Of a DNA stretch of 64,000 nucleotides, positions 1-11,131 are shown piece after piece. The notes beneath the pieces were generated by a model. It did not search any database and was not told the DNA's origin. It saw only the letters and a program-made list of their open reading frames with translations. Numbering within the stretch: position 1 is the first letter of the stretch; each line of letters begins with the position of its first letter. A program made the translations under genes and the position numbers. The stretch is from contig NZ_CP043808.1 in assembly GCF_008386315.1 (NCBI RefSeq), positions 2,666,001-2,730,000 of the forward strand, in the 5' to 3' direction. The DNA comes from Serinicoccus marinus DSM 15273 (GTDB lineage Bacteria; Actinomycetota; Actinomycetes; Actinomycetales; Dermatophilaceae).

Positions 1-337
1 AGGCGACCACCTCCAGCAGGTGCGGGGTCGGCGCGGCCCCCGCCAGCCCGTCCTCGACCCGGGCCAGCGGCCGCTCCCCCTTGCGCTTGCGGAAGCGCAG
101 CCCGCTGTCCCGCAGCCGCCGGGCCAGCTCGGTGCCGCTCACCTCGGCCGCGCCCGCAGCGACGACCTCGGCATACCGCTCCTGGGGTATGTCGTAGTGG
201 TCGCCCTCGAAGGACCGCCGAGGGATGCCCGACCGCTGCGCGAAGGCGTGCAGCTCGGCGAGCGAGATGTCGCTCGCGAGGTGCGACCAGAGCCTGCCGT
301 GGGCCCGCCACAGCGGCGGGTCGACGAGGACGGTCAT
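1..337 (-). CDS. DUF4031 domain protein (partial, C-terminus beyond window)
   Basis: The reading frame begins at the ATG complementary to 335-337 and runs off the left edge, giving about 112 codons. The start MTVLVDPPLWRAHGRLWSHL is followed by a conserved core (DISLAELHAFAQRSGIPRR, then FEGDHYDIP). This is the usual look of DUF4031 proteins, small conserved actinobacterial proteins of unknown function. The DP, H and DHYD positions are conserved in the family. No catalytic role can be assigned. It is divergent from the WXG100 gene, with about 106 bp between them for both promoters. Confidence 0.85.
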   Translation of the reverse strand, partial: MTVLVDPPLWRAHGRLWSHLASDISLAELHAFAQRSGIPRRSFEGDHYDIPQERYAEVVAAGAAEVSGTELARRLRDSGLRFRKRKGERPLARVEDGLAGAAPTPHLLEVVA

Positions 338-443
338 GACCGCAGACCCTACCTGTGGACAACTTCTGCGGAGCGGGCGCGACACCGCCTAGCGTCGGAG
401 GCACGAGGTGGCCACCCGGCCACCGTCACGAGGGAGGGAACCC

Positions 444-740
444 ATGAGCAACACCTTCGCCGTCGACACGGCACGGATCGCCGCCGCCTCCGGCGACATC
501 GAGCGCATCGCCACCAGCATCGAGGGCGAGGTCCGGGCGATGATGGCCAAGCTCAACGCGCTGCAGGACTGCTGGCGCGGGTCGGCGGCCGGCAGCTTCC
601 ACAGCGTCACCCAGGACTGGAGCGCCACCCAGGAGAAGGTCCGCACCTCGCTGCAGCAGATCTCCACGACGCTGCGCACGGCCGGCCAGGACTACGAGCT
701 GGTCGAGCAGACCAACCGCACCCGCTTCACCCCGGCGTGA
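444..740 (+). CDS. WXG100 family (ESAT-6-like) secreted protein
   Basis: A 98-residue, almost entirely helical protein with the W-x-G turn (CWRGSAAG, about residues 36-43) separating two helices. This is the hallmark of WXG100 proteins exported by type VII (ESX/Yuk) secretion. The start is the ATG at 444 because GGAGG lies about 6 bases upstream and the family begins right there; the longer frame adds sequence unlike the family. No ESX machinery, partner WXG protein or LXG toxin is next to it, so it is a stand-alone copy. The C-terminal YxxxE-like export signal (DYELVEQ) is compatible with ESX export. Confidence 0.88.
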   Translation: MSNTFAVDTARIAAASGDIERIATSIEGEVRAMMAKLNALQDCWRGSAAGSFHSVTQDWSATQEKVRTSLQQISTTLRTAGQDYELVEQTNRTRFTPA

Positions 741-866
741 CCGCTGCCGGGTGACATGTCCGGGTCGAGCGACCTACCCCGAGTGACGGCACCGCCGCGC
801 GCCGTGGCAGGCGTCGCGGGCGCAGGGGTCCCCAGCCCCGCCGTCGCGAGCTCCCCGGCACAGGCC

Positions 867-903
867 GACGGGCGGCCCCTCCGCAGTGGAGGGACCGCCC
901 GTC
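867..903 (-). terminator. Hairpin terminator downstream of groEL
   Basis: Two 16-base arms (867-882 and 888-903) pair with one mismatch around a 5-base loop. It lies 58 bases past the groEL stop. No U-run follows, as is common in high-GC actinobacteria. The rest of 741-960 shows no gene. Confidence 0.65.
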
Positions 904-960
904 GGTGGTGGTTCGCCCGCGAGGAACGCGGGCGCGCCTAGCGTCTGATCACGGGATCGA

Positions 961-2703
<1,743 letters not shown>

Positions 2704-2730
2704 TTATCACTCTCATGGTGAGAGTGCTAG
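2704..2730 (-). promoter_or_regulatory. CIRCE operator 1 (HrcA site) of groEL
   Basis: Read on the groEL strand it is CTAGCACTC-N9-GAGTGATAA, a near-perfect match to the CIRCE consensus TTAGCACTC-N9-GAGTGCTAA. It ends 118 bases before the groEL start codon, so it should overlap the promoter or 5' leader. Confidence 0.92.
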
Positions 2731-2738
2731 GACCATGA

Positions 2739-2765
2739 TGAGCACTCGGGGCCTCCGAGTGCAAA
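2739..2765 (-). promoter_or_regulatory. CIRCE operator 2 (HrcA site) of groEL
   Basis: A second inverted repeat with the same 9-base spacer (AGCACTC-N9-GAGTGCA core) lies with its centre 35 bp from the centre of the first. The outer bases are less conserved than in operator 1. Tandem CIRCE boxes fit tight HrcA repression. Confidence 0.8.
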
Positions 2766-2842
2766 TGACGCGGCCGGTATGCCCGGAGGCGCCCGGGCCG
2801 GCCGGCGCCACCACCGTGGATCGCCCGGTCCCCGGACGGGAA

Positions 2843-3679
2843 TCAGTGCCGCAGCTCCAGCGCCCGGATGGCGGCCAGCCGGAGTGTGTCCTCGCCGAGA
2901 CCGAGGCCGCGGCCCGCGTTGGCCAGCGAGTCCACGCCGGCGATCCCGGTGCCCAGCACCTCGGTGAAACGCTCGGCCATGGCGGCGAGCTGCTCGGCCT
3001 GCGCCTCGACGAAGGTGCGGTCCACGACGTGGCCGTGCCCGGGCACCCAGGTGTCCGCCGTCTCCCCGGAGCGGCGTTCGAGCAACGAGCGCAGCGTCGG
3101 CGCCCACTCCATCGGGAAGGCGTCCTCCATCGCCGGGTCGGCACCCTCCTCGACGAGGTCGCCGGCGAAGACGACCCCGGCGTCGGGCACCCCCACCGCC
3201 AGGTCGTGGTCGGTGTGCCCGCGCCCGGCATACTGCAACTCGACGGTCCGACCACCCAGGTCGAGCGCGGTGTCGTCCTCGATGAGGTAGAAGGGCAGCA
3301 CGATCTCGGTGTTCTCGACCTGCTCGGCGAGGTGCTCGCGGTCGGTCGAGCGCAGGTGGTCGACCACCTGCTGTCGCTGGTGCTCGCCGGTGCGCCGCAG
3401 CCCTTCGGCCGCGCCGGAGTGGGCATAGATCTGGGAGTCGCGGAAGGCGGCGTTGCCGAAGCAGTGGTCGTAGTGCGCGTGCGTGTTGACCACGACCAGC
3501 TCGGTGTCGGTGATGCGGCGCACCGCCTCCAGCAGGTCCTGGCCCTGCGCGTGGAAGCTGCGGGTGTCGACGACGAGCGAGCGCTCCTCCCCCACGACCA
3601 GGCCGCAGTTGAGCTTGAGCTCCTCGTGCCGACGGACGTGGACCCCCGGAGCCACTTCTCGCCAGGTCGCCTCACTCAT
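2843..3679 (-). CDS. Metallo-beta-lactamase fold hydrolase
   Basis: 278 residues starting at MSEATWREVAPGVHV; a longer frame adds an unconserved tail. The zinc-site motif HAHYDH (HxHxDH, about residues 86-91) is intact. Downstream come GRGHTDHD and GHGHVVD, supplying the later metal histidines and the aspartate. The fold is shared by beta-lactamases, glyoxalase II and quinone-ring hydrolases, so the substrate cannot be named. It is divergent from the uspA-like gene across about 147 bp and convergent with nothing. No signal peptide is seen, so it is probably cytoplasmic. Confidence 0.88.
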   Translation of the reverse strand: MSEATWREVAPGVHVRRHEELKLNCGLVVGEERSLVVDTRSFHAQGQDLLEAVRRITDTELVVVNTHAHYDHCFGNAAFRDSQIYAHSGAAEGLRRTGEHQRQQVVDHLRSTDREHLAEQVENTEIVLPFYLIEDDTALDLGGRTVELQYAGRGHTDHDLAVGVPDAGVVFAGDLVEEGADPAMEDAFPMEWAPTLRSLLERRSGETADTWVPGHGHVVDRTFVEAQAEQLAAMAERFTEVLGTGIAGVDSLANAGRGLGLGEDTLRLAAIRALELRH

Positions 3680-3826
3680 GCCGCACCAGTCTACGGGCTG
3701 CCCAGCCCCCGGCGGCCCGGCCCCGGAGCCGACTTGACGCCGCGTCATTTCAGCGGGCGCGGACGGCGCCGGCTTGTCAGGCTGGGCCCGTCAGCGCCGA
3801 CACGACCTGCCCAGGGGAGGCACCAC

Positions 3827-4270
3827 ATGTTCCCGACCCGGATCCTGCTCGCGACCGACGGCTCGCCCAGCGCGGCCCTCGCCCGCGAGCGCGTGATCGA
3901 CCTGGTGCGGCATACCGAGGCCGAGGTGCACGTCGTGCACGTCGCCCTCGTCTCGCCGTGGACCAACCCGACGCCGCTGAGCCCCTCGCTGCGCGAACGG
4001 GTCGAGGCCGAGGCCAGACCGGTGCTCGCCGACGCGGTCAGCCAGCTGCAGGGGGCGCACGTCGCCGTCGCCGGCAGCCACCTGCGCACCGGCCGCGCCA
4101 CCGACGAGATCCTGCGCCTGCGCGACGAGATCGACGCCGACCTCGTCGTCATCGGCAGCCGCGGGCAGAACGCCTTCGTGCGCGTCCTGCTCGGCAACGA
4201 CGCCGAGGGCATCGTCCGGCACGCGCCCTGCGCCGTGCTCGTCGTCCGCACCGAGGAGGAGACCCGATGA
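3827..4270 (+). CDS. Universal stress protein (UspA family)
   Basis: 147 residues, a single Usp domain. It begins MFPTRILLATDGSP, with the first-strand aspartate (ATDGS) that contacts nucleotide. It ends with the ATP-binding run GSRGQN...LLGNDAE, fitting G-2X-G-9X-G but with Asn where Ser or Thr is usual. The RBS AGGGGAGG ends 6 bases before the ATG. Its stop overlaps the start of the following symporter (ATGA), so the two are translationally coupled. That pairing suggests stress-dependent control of solute uptake, which is inference. Confidence 0.9.
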   Translation: MFPTRILLATDGSPSAALARERVIDLVRHTEAEVHVVHVALVSPWTNPTPLSPSLRERVEAEARPVLADAVSQLQGAHVAVAGSHLRTGRATDEILRLRDEIDADLVVIGSRGQNAFVRVLLGNDAEGIVRHAPCAVLVVRTEEETR

Positions 4271-5942
4271 CCGCCGACGTGATGCTCCCGCTCGCCGACG
4301 CCGGAGGAGGTATGCCGGACTTCACCGTCCGCGCGCTCGACCTCTCGGTCATCATCGGCTACCTCGTGCTCAGCCGGATCATCCCGCTGGTGGTCGGCTC
4401 CCGGATGCAGAAGAAGGCGCACGCCGAGGCGAAGGCGAGCGGCAAGGAGAGCGACGCCTCCGAGGACTACTTCCTCGGGGGCCGCAACTTCATCTGGCCC
4501 TTCGTCGGGCTCTCGCTGGTGGCGACCAACATGTCCGGCGCGACCTTCGTCGGGCTGGCCGGCGGGGCCTACGAGCAGGGCATCTCGATCTTTGCCTACG
4601 AGTGGATGTCGGCGGTCATCCTCGTCGTCTTCATCTTCTTCATCCTGCCGTTCTACCTGCGCTCCAAGGTCTTCACGCTGCCGGAGTTCCTCGAGCAGCG
4701 CTACGACCGGCGGGCGCGGATGGCCTTCGCCGGGTTCAACCTCTTCGCCAACATGTTCATCGACATGGCCGCCGCGCTCTTCGCCGGCGCCGTCGTCGTC
4801 AAGGTGCTCTACCCCGACATCCCGATGATCGTCTCGGTCGCGGTGCTCGCCATCCTGGCCGCGATCTACACCGTCATCGGCGGGCTGGGCGCGGTCATGG
4901 TGAGCGACTCGATCCAGGCGACCGTCACCCTGCTGGGCGGCGTGATCGTCCTCATCGCGACCTTCAATGCGATCGAGTCGTGGGACTCCATGGCGCAGGT
5001 CGCGGGTGACGAGAAGATGAGCCTCATCCTGCCCGCGGACCACCCCGACCTGCCGTGGCCGGGGCTGCTCACCGGGGTGCTCATCGTGGGGCTCTACTAC
5101 TGGACCACCAACCAGCTCGTCGTGCAGCGCACCCTCGGCGCGAAGTCGCTGGACCACGGCCGGTGGGCTCGCTGCTGGCCGGCTTCATCAAGCTGGCCTT
5201 CCTCTTCCTCTTCATCTTCCCCGGGGTCATGGCGCTCTCGCTGTACCCGAACCTCGAGAGTCCCGACACGGTCTTCCCGACGCTCGTCTTCGACCTGTTG
5301 CCGGTGGGCTTGCGCGGCCTGATCCTCGCGGCCGTCATCGCGGCGATCACCTCGACCGTCGACTCGATCCTCAACTCGGCGTCGACCATCGTGACGATGG
5401 ACTTCGTCAAGACGCTGCGCCCCAACACCTCGCAGCGCGGTCTGGTGCTCACCGGTCGGGTCGCCACCGTCGTCGCGCTGGTCGTGGCGATCATCTGGGC
5501 GCCCTTCATCGCCCAGTTCGACACGCTCTACAACTACCTGCAGTCGGTGCTGTCCTTCCTCGTGCCGCCGGTCGTCGCGGTCTTCCTCGTCGGCATCGCC
5601 TCGAAGCGGATCAGCGCCACGGCGGCCTTCCTCACGCTGGTGATCATGCAGCCGCTCGGGCTGCTGATGTTCATCCTCACGCAGGTGCTGCCGGAGGAGC
5701 CCTCGATCCAGTTCCTCTACGCCGCGGGCATCAGCACGGCGGCCTCGATACTGCTGCTGGTCGTCATCAGTCTCCTCGGGCCCTCGCCGGACGAGTCCAA
5801 GACGGCCGAGCTCACGTGGAAGAGCGACTACTGGACCGAGGAGAGCCAGGCGCTGCAGGGCACCGCGGTCTGGGCGAACTACCGGGTGCTCTCGATCGTC
5901 CTGCTCGTCACGACGGCGGTGATCGTGGTGATCTGGGCCTAG
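4267..5942 (+). pseudogene. Sodium:solute symporter (SSS family), one-base frameshift
   Basis: A transporter of about 558 codons with about 13 membrane segments that would import a solute with sodium. The first frame (4267 to about 5163) carries SEDYFLGGRNFIWPFVG and SLVATNMSGATFVGL, classic SSS signatures. The remainder (LLAGFIKLAFLFLFIF to VIVVIWA) continues in another frame. The break is at the GGG run 5164-5167: adding one G restores LDHGRWGSLLAGF exactly. Because both halves are fully conserved, this is more likely a homopolymer sequencing error than decay. It starts on the ATGA overlapping the Usp stop. Substrate unknown. Confidence 0.85.
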
Positions 5943-7606
5943 CTCAGGCCGGTGATGGTGCCGTCCTCGGCGATGTCCATGCCGAGCGCAGCGGGGACCT
6001 TCGGCAGCCCGGGCATGCGCATGATGTCGCCGGTGAGGGCGACGACGAAGCCGGCGCCGGCGTTGACGACCAGCTCGCGGACGGTGATCGTGAAGCCGCG
6101 GGGCGCCCCGAGCAGCGTCGGGTCGTCGGAGAAGGAGTACTGCGTCTTGGCCATGCAGACCGGCAGGTCGCCGTACCCCTGCTCGGTGAGCTGGGTCAGC
6201 TGCGTCTGCGCGGCCGGGGCGAAGGAGACGCCGTCGGCGCGGTATACCTCGCGTGCCACGGTCTCGATCTTGGTCTGCAGGTCCGCGTCCGCGGCATACA
6301 GCGGCGCGTAGTCGCTGCCCCGCTCGCACAGCTGGACGACCGCGCGGGCGAGCTCCTCGCCGCCTTCGCCGCCGCGGGTGAAGACCTCCGAGCGCGCCAC
6401 CTCCACGCCGAGCTGACCGCAGCGTTCGCGCACCAGGTCGAGCTCGGCGTCGCTGTCGCTCGGGAAGCGGTTGAGCGCGACGACGACGGGGACGCCGAAC
6501 TTCGCGAGGTTCTCCAGGTGCTGCTCAAGGTTCGCCAGCCCGGCGCCCAGGGCCTCGACGTCCTCGGTGCCCAGGTCGGACTTCGGCGCGCCGCCGTTGA
6601 GCTTGAGCGCGCGGATCGTGGCGACGATGACGGCGGCGTCGGGGCGCAGGCCGCCCGCCGGGCAGACGATGTCGAAGAACTTCTCGGCCCCCAGGTCGGC
6701 GCCGAAGCCGGCCTCGGTGACGACGTAGTCGGCGAGCTTGAGCGCGGTGCGGGTGGCGAGCACCGAGTTGTTGCCGTGCGCGATGTTGGCGAAGGGGCCG
6801 CCGTGGATGATCGCCGGGGTGTTCTCCAGGGTCTGGACGAGGTTGGGCTTGACGGCGTCCTTCATGAGCATGGCCATGGCGCCCGCCGCCTCGAGCTGCC
6901 CGGCGGTCACCGGCTCCTTGTCGTAGGTGTAGCCGACGACGATGCGCCCGAATCGCTCCTTGAGGTCCTCCAACCCCGTGGCGAGACACAGCGCCGCCAT
7001 GATCTCGCTGGCCACGGTGATCTCGAAGCCGGACTCCCGCACCACCCCGTCGCCCTTCTTGCCCATGCCGACGACGATGTTGCGCAGGGCGCGGTCGTTC
7101 ATGTCGAGGACGCGGGTCCAGGTGATGCGCTTGGGGTCCAGGCCCAGCGGGTTGCCCTGGTGCAGCGAGTTGTCGAGCAGCGCGGCGAGCAGGTTGTGCG
7201 CCGAGGTGATGGCGTGGAAGTCGCCGGTGAAGTGCAGGTTGATGTCGTCCATCGGGACGACCTGGGCATACCCGCCGCCGGCCGCGCCGCCCTTCATGCC
7301 GAAGCACGGGCCCAGCGAGGGCTCGCGCAGGGTGGTGATGGCCCGGGCGCCGATCCGGTTGAGCGCCATGGACAGGCCGACGTTGGTCGTCGTCTTGCCC
7401 TCCCCCGCGGCGGTCGGGTTGATCGCCGTGACCAGGATCAGCTTCCCGTCCGGCCGGTCGGCCAGGCGATCGAGCACCTGCAGCGCGATCTTGGCCTTGT
7501 CGTGCCCGTAGGGCTCGAACTCGTCCTCGGTCAGCCCCAGCCCCGCCGCGATGTCGGCGATCCGCTCGAGCGTGGCCCCCTGCGCGATCTGAACGTCGGT
7601 CAACAT
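5939..7606 (-). CDS. fhs: Formate-tetrahydrofolate ligase
   Basis: Makes 10-formyl-THF from formate, ATP and THF in cytoplasmic one-carbon metabolism. 555 residues, the standard length. It starts [19 protein letters not shown] behind GAGGAGG; a longer start 11 codons upstream lacks family support. The P-loop-like [15 protein letters not shown] (about residue 59), [13 protein letters not shown] and [18 protein letters not shown] are all present. It is convergent with the symporter, the two stops overlapping by four bases, so no terminator separates them. Confidence 0.97.
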   Translation of the reverse strand: MLTDVQIAQGATLERIADIAAGLGLTEDEFEPYGHDKAKIALQVLDRLADRPDGKLILVTAINPTAAGEGKTTTNVGLSMALNRIGARAITTLREPSLGPCFGMKGGAAGGGYAQVVPMDDINLHFTGDFHAITSAHNLLAALLDNSLHQGNPLGLDPKRITWTRVLDMNDRALRNIVVGMGKKGDGVVRESGFEITVASEIMAALCLATGLEDLKERFGRIVVGYTYDKEPVTAGQLEAAGAMAMLMKDAVKPNLVQTLENTPAIIHGGPFANIAHGNNSVLATRTALKLADYVVTEAGFGADLGAEKFFDIVCPAGGLRPDAAVIVATIRALKLNGGAPKSDLGTEDVEALGAGLANLEQHLENLAKFGVPVVVALNRFPSDSDAELDLVRERCGQLGVEVARSEVFTRGGEGGEELARAVVQLCERGSDYAPLYAADADLQTKIETVAREVYRADGVSFAPAAQTQLTQLTEQGYGDLPVCMAKTQYSFSDDPTLLGAPRGFTITVRELVVNAGAGFVVALTGDIMRMPGLPKVPAALGMDIAEDGTITGLS

Positions 7607-7647
7607 CCCTGCCTCCTCGCAGCCGGTGATCGTCCGCACAAACTACA

Positions 7648-7677
7648 AGGCCCACCGCCCGGAGGGGCAGTGGGCCT
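7648..7677 (-). terminator. Hairpin terminator after the DUF3263 gene
   Basis: Arms 7648-7660 and 7665-7677 (13 bp, one mismatch) lie 15 bases past the DUF3263 stop on the minus strand. It insulates fhs from that gene. Confidence 0.6.
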
Positions 7678-7692
7678 GGCGGGTGTCGCGCG

Positions 7693-7983
7693 TCAGCTCT
7701 CGATGCCGAGCCGGCGCATCGAGCGGGCGCGCTGGCGGCGGGACCGGTCGCGGCGCAGGCGCTTGATGAGCAGCGGCTTGTAGGCGAGCGCGGCCTCGTC
7801 GTCGATGAGCTGGTTGAGCAGCTGGTAGTAGCGCGTCGAGCTCAGGTCGAAGAGGTCCTTGATGCCCTGCTCCTTGGAGCCGGCATAGGTCCAGTGACGG
7901 TTCTCGAAGTCGAGGATCTCCTGATCCCGCTCGGACAGGCCGGCGGGGGGTTCCACCTGCTGCACGTGCCTGGCAGCGCCCAT
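7693..7983 (-). CDS. DUF3263 domain protein, small DNA-binding-like
   Basis: 96 residues. The core GLSERDQEILDFENRHWTYA then STRYYQLLNQLID matches DUF3263, a small actinobacterial family with a helix-turn-helix-like region; the tail is very basic (KRLRRDRSRRQRARSMRR). The conserved W and the SxTRYYQ stretch are intact. A nucleic-acid-binding role is inference. It is divergent from ung, with a 291-bp gap that holds a duplicated 27-base sequence. Confidence 0.85.
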   Translation of the reverse strand: MGAARHVQQVEPPAGLSERDQEILDFENRHWTYAGSKEQGIKDLFDLSSTRYYQLLNQLIDDEAALAYKPLLIKRLRRDRSRRQRARSMRRLGIES

Positions 7984-8150
7984 GGGTGATGTCCTCTCGT
8001 CACAACGCTCGATCTGGCCGGATCGAGAGCCAGTCTAGGGCACACGACTTACAGCCGTGTCATTTGCCCGCGCGCGTCCCCGCCTCCCTGCCGCCCCTCC
8101 TCACTCCCATCCCCTCCTCCTTCCCACCGAGCGCCGCGAATGGTTGGGCC

Positions 8151-8209
8151 GGGCAACCACAAGCGACGCCCGGTGGCCCGCAGGGCAACCACAAGCGAGG
8201 CCCGGTGGC
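8151..8209. repeat. Two-copy direct repeat upstream of ung
   Basis: A 27-base unit beginning GGGCAACCACAAGCGA occurs at 8151-8177 and 8183-8209 (period 32 bp) with one difference. It sits in the divergent promoter region between the DUF3263 gene and ung. The following 8210-8274 is a G-rich run. Confidence 0.75.
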
Positions 8210-8274
8210 TCGGCGGGCGCGGGGCGACGGGTGGCGGGGGCGACGGGGGGCGGGGGCGGGCATACCCTGGCGTG

Positions 8275-8952
8275 GTGACCCCCACCCCCCTGCGCGACCT
8301 GGTGCACCCGAGCTGGGCCGAGGCGCTCGCGCCCGTGGAGGAGACCGTGGCCGAGCTGGGCGAGTTCCTGCGCGGGGAGGTGGCGGCCGGCCGCGGTTAT
8401 CTGCCCGGTGGTGACCACGTGCTGCGCGTCTTCACCCGGCCGCTCGACGACGTGCGCGTGCTCATCGTGGGGCAGGACCCCTACCCCACGCCCGGGCACG
8501 CCGTCGGCCTCAGCTTCTCCGTGGCGCCCGACGTCTCCCCCGTGCCGCGCAGCCTGCAGAACATCTACACCGAGCTCGTCGACGACCTGGGTATACCGCG
8601 CCCCACCACCGGCGACCTCTCCCCCTGGGCCGATGCGGGGGTCATGCTGCTCAACCGGGTGCTGACCGTGCGCCCGGGCACGCCGGCCAGCCACCGCGGC
8701 AAGGGCTGGGAGAAGGTCACCGACCTGGCGATCGACGCACTGGTGCGCCGCGGGGGACCGCTCGTCGCGATCCTGTGGGGCCGAGACGCGCGCAATCTCG
8801 CCTCCCGGCTCGGCGACGTGCCCCGGGTCGAGAGCGCACACCCCTCGCCCCTGTCGGCGCGGGGCGGCTTCTTCGGGAGCCGGCCGTTCAGCCGGGCCGA
8901 CGAGCTGCTGCGCCAGCAGGGCGGCGAGGCGATCGACTGGAGGCTGCCGTGA
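8275..8952 (+). CDS. ung: Uracil-DNA glycosylase (family 1)
   Basis: Removes uracil from DNA to start base-excision repair. 225 residues from the GTG at 8275, chosen because the family begins about here ([13 protein letters not shown]) and the upstream frame is low-complexity promoter sequence. The catalytic water-activating loop GQDPYP is at about residue 66 and the DNA-intercalating loop HPSPLS at about 188. The stop overlaps the GTG start of the SGNH hydrolase, so they form one unit. Confidence 0.96.
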   Translation: MTPTPLRDLVHPSWAEALAPVEETVAELGEFLRGEVAAGRGYLPGGDHVLRVFTRPLDDVRVLIVGQDPYPTPGHAVGLSFSVAPDVSPVPRSLQNIYTELVDDLGIPRPTTGDLSPWADAGVMLLNRVLTVRPGTPASHRGKGWEKVTDLAIDALVRRGGPLVAILWGRDARNLASRLGDVPRVESAHPSPLSARGGFFGSRPFSRADELLRQQGGEAIDWRLP

Positions 8953-9818
8953 GCGACCGCGACACGACCGAGCACCCGCTGCGCCTCGTCCACGGCGACG
9001 TCGGCCCGACGGTCCACGGGCAGGCCGGCAGCATCCGGCCCGAGCCGCGCGCCTGGCGCCGCTACGTGGCGATCGGCGACTCCTTCACCGAGGGGATGAG
9101 CGACCCCGACCCGGCCACGCCCGGCGCCTACGTCGGCTGGGCCGACCGGCTCGCGGCCTTGCTCTCGTCGCACGTCGACGACTTCTCCTACGCCAACCTC
9201 GCCGTGCGCGGCCGCAAGCTCGCCGACGTCGCCGGCCCGCAGCTCGACGCCGCCCTCGCCCTGCAGCCCGACCTGCTGAGCATCGTCGGCGGCGGCAACG
9301 ACATCCTGCGCCCCAAGGCCGACATCGACGACCTCGCCGTGCAACTCGACGCGGCCGTCGCCCGGGCGCGCGCGACCGGCGCGGATGTGCTCATGGCGAC
9401 CCCCACCGACCCGTCCGGCGCCCCGATCATCGGCCGCACCCGGGGGCGGGCAGCGGCATACATCGCGCACATCTGGTCCATCGCGCAGCGGCACGGGTGC
9501 TTCGTGCTCAACCAGTGGGCGTGCGACTTCCTCAAGGACTGGCGGATGTGGGCGCAGGACCGGATCCACATGACGCCCGAGGGTCACCGCCGGATCGCGC
9601 TGACCGCCTACGTCGCGCTCGGGCACACCGCCGACGAGGCCGACTGGCGGGCGCCGCTGCCACCGCAGGCGCCGGCCGGGACCGTCGAGACGCTCCGCGG
9701 GCATGCGCGGTGGGCGCGGGAGTATGCCGGGCCCTGGGTGCAGCGGCGTCTCACCGGTCGCTCCTCCGGGGACCACGTGCTGGCCAAGCGGCCGGAGCTC
9801 CGACCCCTCGGGGAGTGA
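8949..9818 (+). CDS. SGNH/GDSL-type hydrolase
   Basis: 289 residues, starting at the GTG that overlaps the ung stop (GTGA). Block I GDSFTEG (about residue 43) supplies the nucleophilic serine, block III GGGND (about 114) the oxyanion Asn, and block [11 protein letters not shown] (about 204) the Asp-His pair. No signal peptide or membrane segment is visible, so it is probably a cytoplasmic esterase or acyl hydrolase of unknown substrate. Coupling to ung is shared transcription, not a known functional link. Confidence 0.9.
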   Translation: MSDRDTTEHPLRLVHGDVGPTVHGQAGSIRPEPRAWRRYVAIGDSFTEGMSDPDPATPGAYVGWADRLAALLSSHVDDFSYANLAVRGRKLADVAGPQLDAALALQPDLLSIVGGGNDILRPKADIDDLAVQLDAAVARARATGADVLMATPTDPSGAPIIGRTRGRAAAYIAHIWSIAQRHGCFVLNQWACDFLKDWRMWAQDRIHMTPEGHRRIALTAYVALGHTADEADWRAPLPPQAPAGTVETLRGHARWAREYAGPWVQRRLTGRSSGDHVLAKRPELRPLGE

Positions 9819-9862
9819 GCTGGCCCGCAAGGAGCGAGCAAGAACCACAGGGCCTTGTGCCG

Positions 9863-9909
9863 GCGCAGATGCACGTCTAGATTGCCCTGCATGACGCAGA
9901 TGCGTGTCT
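9863..9909 (+). promoter_or_regulatory. Putative leaderless promoter with duplicated site before the mop gene
   Basis: A -10-like TAGATT (9878-9883) lies 7 bases before the ATG at 9891, fitting a leaderless transcript. A 15-base near-repeat (CGCAGATGCACGTCT at 9864 and CGCAGATGCGTGTCT at 9895) flanks it with 31-bp spacing, about three helical turns. This could be an operator for the HTH protein encoded next. No experimental support. Confidence 0.4.
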
Positions 9910-10286
9910 CGGAGGCGGCCGAGCTGCTCGGGGTGTCCCCCGACACGGTCCGGCGGGCCATCGAGGCAGGACGGTTGCCGAGCACCAAGGATGCCGGCGG
10001 GCGGGCCGTCGTCGAGGGAGCCGACGTCGCCGCGCTCGCGCAGCAGCAGGCGCACCCGGCCGAGGTGGGCGCGGTCGGCCTCTCCTCGCCCCGCAACCAG
10101 CTGCGCGGAGTGGTGACGCGGATCGTCAGCGACCCCGTCATGTCGCAGGTCGACATCCAGGCCGGTCCGTTCCGGCTGGTCTCGCTGCTCTCGACCGAGG
10201 CAGTGCGCGAGATGGGCCTGGAGGTCGGCTCGGTCGCCATCGCCAGCGTCAAGGCGACCAACGTCAGCGTGGGGCTGCCGGCGTGA
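9891..10286 (+). CDS. HTH-Mop (molybdopterin-binding/TOBE) regulator-like protein
   Basis: 131 residues. The N-terminal helix-turn-helix (MRVSEAAELLGVSPDTVRRAIEAG) is of the excisionase/MerR type. The C-terminal Mop/TOBE domain (SSPRNQLRGVVTRIVSD...QAGPFRLVSLLSTEAVREMGL) binds molybdate oxyanions in related proteins. It is the first gene of the molybdate uptake cluster and its stop overlaps the modA start. The likely role is molybdate sensing or storage and control of modABC, analogous to but not homologous throughout with ModE. Confidence 0.88.
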   Translation: MTQMRVSEAAELLGVSPDTVRRAIEAGRLPSTKDAGGRAVVEGADVAALAQQQAHPAEVGAVGLSSPRNQLRGVVTRIVSDPVMSQVDIQAGPFRLVSLLSTEAVREMGLEVGSVAIASVKATNVSVGLPA

Positions 10287-11131
10287 ACGGGGCGGGCAAC
10301 CGACGACGACGCCACCCCCGGCGCGCCGGTATACCTCGGGTCGCGGACCGCCGAGCCTCCTCCCCCCTGCGCACGCTGGCACCCGCACTCACCCTGGCCG
10401 CCCTCCCGCTCGGCGCCTGCGCAGCGGGCCAGGACAGCGCGGGCCAACCGGCCGAGGCACTGACGCTGACCGTGCTCGCGGCGGCCTCGCTGACCGACGT
10501 GCTGGAGCCGATCGCCGACGGCTTCGAGGGCGATCATCCGGGCGTCGACGTGGAGCTGAGCTTCGCCGCGAGCTCCACCGTGGTCCAGCAGGTCAACGAG
10601 GGCGCCGGGGCCGATGTCGTCGCCCTGGCCGGGGAGTCCTCGCTCGAGCCGCTGGCCGACGAGCACCGTCACGGGGACGTCGCGATCTTCGCCACCAACC
10701 AGCTCGAGATCGCCGTGCCGGTGGACAACCCCGGCGCCGTGGAGAGCCTCGACGACCTCGCCCAGGACGGGCTCACCGTGGTGGCCTGCGCCGAGCAGGT
10801 GCCGTGCGGGCAGGCGGCCGCCACCCTGCTCGAGGAGCAGGACATCACCGTGCAGATCGCCTCCTACGAGCCGGACGTGCGGGCCACGCTCACCAAGGTC
10901 GAGCTCGGCGAGGCCGACGCCGGGCTGGTCTACCGCACCGACGTCGCCGCCGCGGCTGACCGGGTGCGAGGCGTCGCGATCCCCGAGGAGCGCAACGTCG
11001 TCAACCACTACCCCGCCGTGGCCGTCTCGGAGCAGGAGCTGGCCCGGTCCTTCGTCGACCACCTCCTCTCGGACACCTCCCAACGGACCCTCACCGACGC
11101 GGGCTTCGGCGCGGCCCCGACCGACCCGTGA
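10283..11131 (+). CDS. modA: Molybdate ABC transporter substrate-binding lipoprotein
   Basis: Captures molybdate outside the membrane. 282 residues with a basic N-terminus, a hydrophobic segment and the lipobox LGAC (Cys near 46), so it is lipid-anchored. The mature start LTVLAAASLTDVLEPIADGF and the SFAASSTVVQQV stretch carry the serines that bind the oxyanion in ModA. It starts on a GTG overlapping the previous stop and its own stop overlaps modB (GTGA), so the operon is tightly coupled. Confidence 0.93.
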   Translation: MNGAGNRRRRHPRRAGIPRVADRRASSPLRTLAPALTLAALPLGACAAGQDSAGQPAEALTLTVLAAASLTDVLEPIADGFEGDHPGVDVELSFAASSTVVQQVNEGAGADVVALAGESSLEPLADEHRHGDVAIFATNQLEIAVPVDNPGAVESLDDLAQDGLTVVACAEQVPCGQAAATLLEEQDITVQIASYEPDVRATLTKVELGEADAGLVYRTDVAAAADRVRGVAIPEERNVVNHYPAVAVSEQELARSFVDHLLSDTSQRTLTDAGFGAAPTDP

